From Chryseobacterium joostei (GTDB lineage: Bacteria > Bacteroidota > Bacteroidia > Flavobacteriales > Weeksellaceae), in NCBI RefSeq assembly GCF_003815775.1, contig NZ_CP033926.1, forward strand, positions 3,968,001 through 4,032,000: a stretch of 64,000 nucleotides of DNA, read 5' to 3'. Numbering within the stretch: the first letter of the stretch is position 1; every line of letters begins with the position of its first letter. Under the pieces are notes generated by a model. It ran no database searches. It had not been told where the DNA came from and saw only the letters and a program-made list of their open reading frames with translations. A program made the translations under genes and the position numbers. Below are positions 23,212 through 30,634 of the stretch, piece by piece.

Positions 23212-26200
23212 CTAAAATTTCATGCCTATTCCTGCAGAAACCCTTCCGCCATCTGCTCCATAGAAATAGTTTAGTCTTGCAGACATCATTTCTACGATGC
23301 TGAGCCAAACTCCGGCACCAACAGATTGATGCCATTTTCTTGAGTATTCATTGTCATTCCAGACACGGCCAACATCATAACCTACAAGGATTCCCATGTT
23401 GGCAGGAACAATATTATTTCTTATTCTTCCAAAATCCCATCGTATTTCAGAGTTGTTGATAAAGTATGATCTTCCAGAAAATCTTTCATTTCTAAATGCT
23501 CTCATACCATTATTACCACCAATGGCAGCGGCCTGATAGAATTCAAAGTTATGATTGTTAATCCACATCGCATTACTGGAGTTGGCAAACACAAAGATTC
23601 CTTTTTTATCAATTCTGTGGTCAATCGCTAGTTTTCCCCTTACAGTAAGGAAATTTTTGTTGAAATTAGAGAAAGTAGCTTTCCAGTCAGCATTCAACAT
23701 AAATTCCATTCCAAGAGTAGGAAAGGCCACATTATCTGCATTTTTATAGCTGAATGTATAATTGGCTCCTAAAAACTGCTGACTATTGAAGACCTCTGGT
23801 CGTACATCCGGAGATTGGTTGATAAATCGACCGTCCTTTCTCTGTACTTTATTATCTTCAAAAGTAAGCTGGATCTGATGGCTGAAGTTCATCCAGTTTT
23901 TCTTGGTAATTGAAGGAGCTACACTAAACTTGGAAATTCTTGCCCTATTGTACTCTCTTTCTGTATCCTCCTTATCATATGGGCTTTCATTGGAAAGACC
24001 AAAGAAGTTTTGGGAAAATCTAGGAGTAGTATAAGATGCATCCAGATTGAAATCCCATCCGGAAATAGCTTTCTTGAAGACTCCTTTATAAGTAAGGCTG
24101 AATCCCGCAGTAGCAGTATAAAAATTAGCCTTTAAGCTATGCTTTTGAGTAAAAGGATCACGGATGAAGTTGTTCACTGTATAATTGGCCAGCATTCCTA
24201 TGATGACTCCATCATCCGGGTTATAATCTGCATTGGGATAGCCGGCCACAGAGTTATACTTAGGATGCTTATAATTGTAGGTATTTATTTCGTAATCGTC
24301 AGAAATATTCTTCGTTGCATTACTGGCCTTATATGTATTCTTTTGAGATAGAAAATCATAAATCTTTACCTTTCTTCCATCTTCTACTTTATATACATCA
24401 TGGTTGTAGCCGCCAATCAGCCTGATATTCATTCGAGGTCGCCCGGTTCCCACTACTTCATAGATGTCATCATCCTCCAAGCCATAAATCCACAGTTCCT
24501 TTGTTTTGGAATCATGATAGGTTTTTTCGAAAACGAGCTTGTTCTTATCCTTGTTTTTGCCTAATTCATATTGCTGCACCTGTACGGTATGTCCTTTTTT
24601 GGTAATAACAAATTTATCAGGATTTACAGTTCCTGCTAAAGAAACTTTTTCCTGTAATATGTTATAATATTCCGATGCGTAGCCTTGCAGCTTAGTCTTT
24701 CGTATCTTTAGTTTTCTTTCAATATCAGCAATGGTATCATCCTGTACTTCTTTGGGAAGATTGTGGAAGGCATCATCAATATCTGCATCCGTTAAATGTT
24801 CCTGGATGTACTTTGCCTGTGTTTCCCATTCTTCCTGTGTAGATCCCTTTAAAAAGACAAGATCCATTGGATAAGGTTCCATATTTACCCATTTTACACT
24901 ACTGATATCCTCAGTAAATGTTTTCATGTGGCGGATTGCAGGAACATTCATGATAAGTTTGAACGCAGCTCCGTCATATTTACTGAAAGCCTGGTCCCTG
25001 TCTTTTGGGATAGGTTTGTAAATAATTTTGTCTCCATCCTCATATTCCGCCCATTTCCATTGATCGGAATGTCTGTCCCAGTCACCAATGAGCATATCAA
25101 AAAGTCTTGCCCTGATGTAAGATTCTTTGTCTACAGAATATTTGGAACTTTTGCTAAGGTTTTTTAATACATCATCCGTAGAAAGAATATCCTTTGCATT
25201 ATTCAGATAAGTCAATGTTTTTGGATCCGAAGAAAAACGTTCTTCAATCATGTACATTTCATCACCGTAGTTGAGATTATATTTATCTAATGCCTGTTGC
25301 TTAGGGATATAGTATAATTTTGGATTACTGTGTATAATATTAAGTTTATCAGCCATATTTCCCACTGAAAATGGGGTAAATGGATGATTCGTGGTGTAGA
25401 AGTCTAATAAGAATTTTTCTGGAAAAGTATTGGTAAGCTCTTCGCCAAAAGTACTCTTTGTAAAAGCCATATTGTTAAGGAAACGCACGGCACTTTTTTT
25501 CACACCACGCATTACAAACTCCTGCCCATCTTTGGCTTTTAATCTTAAGCTATTGGATTGATTTCCGCCACCTTCCCTAAACGGGATAAAACCACCATTT
25601 AACTCAGAAAGATTGGCTGTTGGGGCTTCAATAGGAATTCCATAATACTTTCTGTAATGTTCTCCCCACAACCATCGGTAAAATTTCCCTTTTTGAGTAA
25701 GTTGTACAGGGTAAATGCTGGAAGAGATGGTAGATGGAAATGTATTGGGGAAATTATTCACAAATACATCCGGCTTAGAAACTACAGAGATCTGGGTTAA
25801 TTTTTTTAACTGATCATTTTGTGTAGAGAAATATTCAACATCCGTACTTTGGTCCTTTCTGATATTTAAAACCGCAAAACCATTACCGCCATAAGAAAAA
25901 TCAGTATGCTCAGTTATGGTAGACGGATCCACCTTAGAGCCTGCGCCACTAATAATCTGTCTGATATTCCCATCTTCATGATATTGTAGATTATGATCAT
26001 GCCCAGAAACGAAAATAATATTTTCCTTATCCTGAACAAGACTTTTTAATCGGTTGGCAAGATCTGCATAATGTTGGTTGTTGAGGTCTGCCGGACTTAT
26101 TCCGGAAGAACTTCTAAGTATATTGATAACACTGGTTATAACAGGTACCGGAACTTTACTTTTAAAAGGAAATAGGTGTGATTTGGCAGAGTGAAAGCCT

Positions 26201-26937
26201 GCGTGGGTTCCACTGCTTATAACAGGATGGTGCAGCGCTACAATAATTCTTTTACCCTGGTTTTTAATAATAAGATCCTTAAATTCCGTGAAGAAATCTT
26301 CGCGGGTCTTGATATTGCAGTTTTTATTGATTCCCGGGTAATTATCCCAGTTGGCAATCACCCATTCCGTATCAATAGCGATTAATTTAATATCCTTGGA
26401 TATGTTGATATCATCAATTGGGCATCCGTTTTTAGGGAGGAAAGATTTTTTATCGTCAAAATACTTTTTTACAATTGCTTCCTGAGCGTTCAATCCGTCC
26501 AATCCGTCCAATCCGCTATACCAATCATGATTTCCTGGGATTACTAAGGTTTTTCCCTTAAAATTTTTAGTGATGGCAAGCTGATTTTCCAGTTTTTGTT
26601 TTGCTAACTCATAATCTTTATCCGTTTCCTTAGGCATTCCGTTGGGGTAGATATTATCTCCCAGAAAGATTAGCATAGAGTTATTATTTGCTGAGTCCAG
26701 TTTGCCTTTAAGGAGGTTCAGTGTTTTTTGGGCCTGAGGTTCATCTGCATTTCCGGCATCTCCAATGAGGAAAACCTTAAAGTCATTTTCAGATTTTATG
26801 TCAGAATCTTTTACTTCAAATAAGTTTTTGCCTTTTTGTACGTTATATGTTGCGCAGGAATATAACACTCCGGCGGACATTACTGTTCGTAAAACAATAG
26901 AAGTATTTTTTAGATGAGTTTTAAAGGATAAATTCAT
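23212..26937 (-). CDS. Metallophosphoesterase fused to a surface-antigen-type outer-membrane barrel
   Basis: The 1241-residue protein combines a calcineurin-like phosphoesterase at the N-terminus with a barrel at the C-terminus. The metal motifs are IGDAGN (58-63), LGDN (92-95), GNHDW (135-139), ALHHPVISSG and VSGHDHN. The stretch LYSC at 25-28 is a possible lipobox. A large middle part of about 500 residues includes GDWDRHSDQWKW. The C-terminal 300 residues (RDPFTQKHSLKANFYTATAGFSLTYKG to SAGIGMKF) match BamA/TamA-like surface-antigen strands and end in Phe. The enzyme part would face the periplasm. The gene starts only 26 bp from a divergent HD-domain gene. Confidence 0.85.
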   Translation of the reverse strand: MNLSFKTHLKNTSIVLRTVMSAGVLYSCATYNVQKGKNLFEVKDSDIKSENDFKVFLIGDAGNADEPQAQKTLNLLKGKLDSANNNSMLIFLGDNIYPNGMPKETDKDYELAKQKLENQLAITKNFKGKTLVIPGNHDWYSGLDGLDGLNAQEAIVKKYFDDKKSFLPKNGCPIDDINISKDIKLIAIDTEWVIANWDNYPGINKNCNIKTREDFFTEFKDLIIKNQGKRIIVALHHPVISSGTHAGFHSAKSHLFPFKSKVPVPVITSVINILRSSSGISPADLNNQHYADLANRLKSLVQDKENIIFVSGHDHNLQYHEDGNIRQIISGAGSKVDPSTITEHTDFSYGGNGFAVLNIRKDQSTDVEYFSTQNDQLKKLTQISVVSKPDVFVNNFPNTFPSTISSSIYPVQLTQKGKFYRWLWGEHYRKYYGIPIEAPTANLSELNGGFIPFREGGGNQSNSLRLKAKDGQEFVMRGVKKSAVRFLNNMAFTKSTFGEELTNTFPEKFLLDFYTTNHPFTPFSVGNMADKLNIIHSNPKLYYIPKQQALDKYNLNYGDEMYMIEERFSSDPKTLTYLNNAKDILSTDDVLKNLSKSSKYSVDKESYIRARLFDMLIGDWDRHSDQWKWAEYEDGDKIIYKPIPKDRDQAFSKYDGAAFKLIMNVPAIRHMKTFTEDISSVKWVNMEPYPMDLVFLKGSTQEEWETQAKYIQEHLTDADIDDAFHNLPKEVQDDTIADIERKLKIRKTKLQGYASEYYNILQEKVSLAGTVNPDKFVITKKGHTVQVQQYELGKNKDKNKLVFEKTYHDSKTKELWIYGLEDDDIYEVVGTGRPRMNIRLIGGYNHDVYKVEDGRKVKIYDFLSQKNTYKASNATKNISDDYEINTYNYKHPKYNSVAGYPNADYNPDDGVIIGMLANYTVNNFIRDPFTQKHSLKANFYTATAGFSLTYKGVFKKAISGWDFNLDASYTTPRFSQNFFGLSNESPYDKEDTEREYNRARISKFSVAPSITKKNWMNFSHQIQLTFEDNKVQRKDGRFINQSPDVRPEVFNSQQFLGANYTFSYKNADNVAFPTLGMEFMLNADWKATFSNFNKNFLTVRGKLAIDHRIDKKGIFVFANSSNAMWINNHNFEFYQAAAIGGNNGMRAFRNERFSGRSYFINNSEIRWDFGRIRNNIVPANMGILVGYDVGRVWNDNEYSRKWHQSVGAGVWLSIVEMMSARLNYFYGADGGRVSAGIGMKF

Positions 26938-26963
26938 AAATTTACATTAACAAAAATTCAGGA

Positions 26964-28127
26964 ATGAGCATTCTACACAAAGCTAAAAATTATGTTGAAA
27001 TCTTATTCAAAGATAAGTTATCTTCGGTATATTTTTATCATAATTTTATCCATACTGCCTATACTGTTAATAAGGCAGAGGAAATCATGAAAAATACTCC
27101 TGTTTCTGAAGAGGATCAGGAGAAAGTACTTGTGGCACTTTGGTTTCATGATACTGGCTATATAGAATGTGCCATGAATCATGAAGAAAGAAGTGTAGAG
27201 ATCATGAAAAACTTTCTGCATGAGGAAAATTATCCGGAAAACTATATCGCAGAGGTAGAAAAACTGATATTGGCAACTAAGATTAACCATGAACCTCAAG
27301 GGCTATTGGAAAAAATTGTAAAAGATGCTGACTTCAGCCACTTTGCGGGCCATGATTACAATGATATTTCTGATGCTTTAAGAAAAGAATGGGAGCTTAC
27401 CAATGTAAGATGCTTTTCTAATGATGAATGGAATGCCGGAAATCTTGATATGTTGAAGAACAAACACACCTTTTATACAGACTATGCTAAGGAAAACTGG
27501 GAACCTTTAAAAAAGAAAAATATCAAAAAAATTGAAAAAAAACTTGTAAAAGAGGAAGAGAAAAAAGATAATTCTGAGGGAAAGAAAGAAAAAGAAAAAT
27601 CAGACAGAAGTGTAGATACATTATTCAGGGTGACACTCAATAATCATACAAGGCTGAGTGATATTGCGGATAGTAAAGCCAATATTCTTTTATCTGTAAA
27701 TGCGATCATTATTTCAGTCTGTCTTTCTGTATTGGTCCCAAAGCTGGATGCCCCGAAAAATTCGCACCTGATTCTTCCAAGTTTTATACTGTTGTTATCC
27801 AGTGTTCTTACCATCATATTTGCCATCCTGTCTACAAAACCAAACGTAACAAAGACAACATTTACTACCCAGGATGTTACCAATAGAAAGGTGAATCTGC
27901 TGTTCTTTGGAAACTTTCAGCAAATGCTTTTTGATGACTATCATAATGCAATGAAAGATCTGATCAAGGATAGGGATTATATTTATGATTCTATGGTGAA
28001 GGATCTGTATTATCTGGGAAAGGTTCTCGACAGAAAGTATAAGCTTTTATCCATTACGTATAAAATATTTATGGCCGGAATTATTATTTCGGTGCTGTCA
28101 TTTGGCTTTGCTTTCCTTAGTCTTTAA
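26964..28127 (+). CDS. HD-domain protein with C-terminal Pycsar-effector (PycTM-like) membrane domain
   Basis: Residues 20-125 form an HD phosphohydrolase domain: His26/His30 (FYHNFIHTAY), His62-Asp63 (WFHDTGY), His73 (NHEER), His109 (INHEP) and Asp121/Asp123 (KDADFSHFAG). A charged Lys/Glu-rich linker (about 170-210) leads to a membrane domain opening with RVTLNNHTRLSDIADSKANI and three hydrophobic helices, the pattern of Pycsar effector membrane proteins. Pycsar effectors respond to cCMP or cUMP and disrupt the membrane during phage attack. No pyrimidine cyclase is nearby, so a defence role here is unproven; the HD domain might hydrolyse a nucleotide signal. It is 16 bp upstream of a bestrophin gene. 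Confidence 0.85.
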   Translation: MSILHKAKNYVEILFKDKLSSVYFYHNFIHTAYTVNKAEEIMKNTPVSEEDQEKVLVALWFHDTGYIECAMNHEERSVEIMKNFLHEENYPENYIAEVEKLILATKINHEPQGLLEKIVKDADFSHFAGHDYNDISDALRKEWELTNVRCFSNDEWNAGNLDMLKNKHTFYTDYAKENWEPLKKKNIKKIEKKLVKEEEKKDNSEGKKEKEKSDRSVDTLFRVTLNNHTRLSDIADSKANILLSVNAIIISVCLSVLVPKLDAPKNSHLILPSFILLLSSVLTIIFAILSTKPNVTKTTFTTQDVTNRKVNLLFFGNFQQMLFDDYHNAMKDLIKDRDYIYDSMVKDLYYLGKVLDRKYKLLSITYKIFMAGIIISVLSFGFAFLSL

Positions 28128-28143
28128 TAAAAAATAAAATACA

Positions 28144-29067
28144 ATGATTGTCAGACAACGTACGAATTGGCTGAAAATGTTATTTATATGGAGGGGTTCT
28201 GTGTTGAAGAAAATAGTAGTTCAGCTTATTATCATTAGTCTGTTTTCTCTGGCAATCTATTATTTCAAAGGAAAAATCTTTGATTATAAGGTACACCTTA
28301 ATCCTACCATCTTTACATTGATTGGGTTGGCTTTGGCCATTTTCATGGGATTTTGTAACTCCGCTAGCTATGATCGGTTTTGGGAGGGAAGAAAACTTTG
28401 GGGGCTTCTTGTCATCGAAACAAGATCATTGACAAGACAAATTTTATCTCTGGTAAACGATTCTGCTCCGGAAGCCAAAGAAGAAAAACAGAAGATCATT
28501 AAGCTGATTTCAGCTTTTTGCTGGTCCCTGAATTATCAATTGAGAGATAAATCCGGAACAGAGCATTTATCAAGACTGTTATCTCCGGAACAAATAGATC
28601 AGTTGAAGAATAAAAAGTTCATTCCAAGCATTATCTTGGGATTCATTGCCGATTGGTTGAATGAGCAGAATAAAAAAGGAAATATAGATACCATTGTAAT
28701 GACTTCCATGGATCATCAGCTGAGCCAGTTTTCTAATATTTCCGGAGGCTGCGAAAGGATCTACAATACACCATTACCATTTGCTTATAGTATTTTGTTG
28801 CACCGTACAGTTTATCTCTACTGTTTCTGGCTTCCTTTTGGACTGGTAGATTCATTGGGCTGGATGATGCCTTTAATTGTTTTACTGATAAGCTATACCT
28901 TTATTGCGCTGGACGCCATTATACAGGAGATTGGTGAACCTTTTGGGGAAGAGGAAAATGACCTTGCCCTTAATAGTATCTGCCGTACCATTGAGTTCTC
29001 TATTTTTGAACAAGCAGAAATCCCACAAGGAGCGTTAAAAAAGCCCGATTCTTATTTTATAGATTAA
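28144..29067 (+). CDS. Bestrophin family ion channel
   Basis: The 307-residue protein matches the bacterial bestrophin/UPF0187 family: MIVRQRTNWLKMLFIWRGSVL at the N-terminus, four hydrophobic helices, the helix FMGFCNSASYDRFWEGRKLWG with the conserved NxxxYDRxWExRxxWG, and HRTVYLYCFWLPFGLVDSLGW later. Bacterial bestrophins form pentameric channels that pass monovalent cations. The 16-bp gap to the HD-PycTM gene suggests a two-gene operon in which both products act at the membrane. Confidence 0.93.
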   Translation: MIVRQRTNWLKMLFIWRGSVLKKIVVQLIIISLFSLAIYYFKGKIFDYKVHLNPTIFTLIGLALAIFMGFCNSASYDRFWEGRKLWGLLVIETRSLTRQILSLVNDSAPEAKEEKQKIIKLISAFCWSLNYQLRDKSGTEHLSRLLSPEQIDQLKNKKFIPSIILGFIADWLNEQNKKGNIDTIVMTSMDHQLSQFSNISGGCERIYNTPLPFAYSILLHRTVYLYCFWLPFGLVDSLGWMMPLIVLLISYTFIALDAIIQEIGEPFGEEENDLALNSICRTIEFSIFEQAEIPQGALKKPDSYFID

Positions 29068-29111
29068 TGCTGTTCGATATTCTTTAAAAAATCAATTACA
29101 TCCCTTTATAA

Positions 29112-29225
29112 CTATTCTTTATTCCATTTGGTATAAAGAATTGATTTTTGTTGCTTTCTAAGCATTACTTCTATCAAACGATAAGCCGTAAATGCTACAA
29201 GAATTACTAATATTATATTCTTCAT
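29112..29225 (-). CDS. Possible 37-residue membrane peptide
   Basis: An ATG frame of 37 codons has a hydrophobic first half (KNIILVILVAFTAYRLIEV) and a basic tail (MLRKQQKSILYTKWNKE), consistent with a single-span small membrane protein. No -7 box was seen and its end overlaps a hairpin that may be the bestrophin terminator, so it could be fortuitous. Confidence 0.35.
   Translation of the reverse strand: MKNIILVILVAFTAYRLIEVMLRKQQKSILYTKWNKE
29114..29150 (+). terminator. Possible terminator of the HD-bestrophin unit
   Basis: A 9-bp AT-rich stem (29114-29122 with 29133-29141) is followed by a T-rich tail (TTGATTTTTG). The stem is weak and overlaps the small minus-strand frame. Confidence 0.4.
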
Positions 29226-29325
29226 ATTTGATTATAAAAATTAAAATTTCATTCAATCCAGATCAAAATGAGTATAAAAAAGCACAAAAAAGTCTAAATT
29301 TAAAATTACATCACTTATTTTAGAA

Positions 29326-29360
29326 TTATTGGGTATTTGTAATATATTTATACCCAATAA
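29326..29360. repeat. 11-bp inverted repeat
   Basis: TTATTGGGTAT (29326-29336) and its exact reverse complement (29350-29360) are separated by 13 nt. It lies 86 bp upstream of the secreted-protein gene at 29446 and could be a regulator site. There is no T run to suggest a terminator. Confidence 0.6.
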
Positions 29361-29445
29361 AACACAGCAATATTTTCTGAAAATATTTGTAGGAAGTATT
29401 ATAGAAATTATATACCAGTTAACTCAAAAAACAATGTCATAAATA

Positions 29446-30597
29446 ATGAAGGCTATATTACTTTTTTTTATTTTTTCATCTTCCTTTTTCTATTCCCAAA
29501 TCATTAAAGATACAGTGTTAGGAAAACCTAAGTCTGTGAAAGAATTTGTAATTTTTCTAAATGAGTCTGGCCCATTTAATTTTATGAAAGGAGATGATGA
29601 ATACGGGCATGCAACAATCATGAAGCCTAAAAACTTAAGATTAAGCATGAAACGATCATGGTTTGAAACAGATTTCTGCAGATACATAAATAATGAAACA
29701 TATTATGATAAAAATAGAAATATTATAAAAGAGACATGGTATTACAAATCTGGAGAGATCGTTGAAGATTATGTTTACACATATGATGATTTGAATAGAC
29801 TAATGTTAGAAAAATCTAAGAATAAATACTCAGAGAAAACTTCTCGTTATTTTTATAATGGGAAGAATAAAAATGTAAAGTTTAAAGAGCATTATTCTAA
29901 ATGGAAAGATGAACCCGTGAAAAGATATTTTAATAATATAGAAAATATTAAGCCTTTGTTTATAACTAAGTACGATACATTGTCAAATACGGATAGTATT
30001 TTTGCGATTACAAATAATATTTGGAAAGGAGTAGGAGATGGATCCTATACAAGAAGTAACGACACTATTTATCACAAAAAATTAAATTGTGTAAAATTTT
30101 ATGATAATAAATATAGGATTGTTGAAGAGAAATTTTTCAATTATGAGGATGATCTTAAAAACAAGAAAATATATCTAAACGGACATTTAAAATATGAATA
30201 TGACAGCTATGGTAATATAATAAAAAAGACAAATGTTGATGATGGAAAATTTTATTCTTATATGATGTCTGATAGTGGAAAAATAATTAAAGAAGAAAAA
30301 AAAGATAGCTTTGGGAAGACGAGCTATACAGTTTACAATTATACTAAGGACCAAAAGTTAGAAAGGGAGACAAGTTACTATAATGATAATGTTTCTTTGG
30401 ATATACGGTTTGAATATAAAGATAACTATATAACCAAAGTATTTTATCTAGATAAATTTGGGCAGCAGAATAAAATAGAACCAACAGTAATCACTTTCAA
30501 ATATGTTTTTGACAAAAAGAATAATTGGACAGAAATTATTAAAAATGTAGATGGAAAAGATTTGTATAAGTGGATTCGAAAAATTGAATACTACTAG
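29446..30597 (+). CDS. Secreted protein with YD/RHS-like strands, unknown function
   Basis: The 383-residue protein has a signal peptide (MKAILLFFIFSSSFFYSQ). The mature part is a succession of short Tyr/Asp/Asn-rich strand pairs such as YTYDDLNRLMLEKSK, YEYDSYGNIIKKTN and FEYKDNYITKVFYLD, the pattern seen in RHS- or YD-repeat-like proteins of Bacteroidota. No enzymatic motif is visible. The coding sequence is very AT-rich compared with neighbours, which may mean recent acquisition. It is a single-gene unit. Confidence 0.75.
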   Translation: MKAILLFFIFSSSFFYSQIIKDTVLGKPKSVKEFVIFLNESGPFNFMKGDDEYGHATIMKPKNLRLSMKRSWFETDFCRYINNETYYDKNRNIIKETWYYKSGEIVEDYVYTYDDLNRLMLEKSKNKYSEKTSRYFYNGKNKNVKFKEHYSKWKDEPVKRYFNNIENIKPLFITKYDTLSNTDSIFAITNNIWKGVGDGSYTRSNDTIYHKKLNCVKFYDNKYRIVEEKFFNYEDDLKNKKIYLNGHLKYEYDSYGNIIKKTNVDDGKFYSYMMSDSGKIIKEEKKDSFGKTSYTVYNYTKDQKLERETSYYNDNVSLDIRFEYKDNYITKVFYLDKFGQQNKIEPTVITFKYVFDKKNNWTEIIKNVDGKDLYKWIRKIEYY

Positions 30598-30634
30598 AAT
30601 AAAAATTGTACATTAGAAAGCTGTCAGATTAATT

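Larger units (their letters stand above)
29068..29445. other. Intergenic stretch of 378 bp
   Basis: It contains a hairpin after the bestrophin gene, a possible 37-codon minus-strand frame (29112-29225) and an 11-bp inverted repeat (29326-29360). Beyond these I see only AT-rich sequence. Confidence 0.6.

Noticed and set aside
26964..28127. Complete Pycsar defence system
   Set aside because: The effector-type membrane domain is present, but no uridylate or cytidylate cyclase gene lies in the window, so a full system cannot be claimed.
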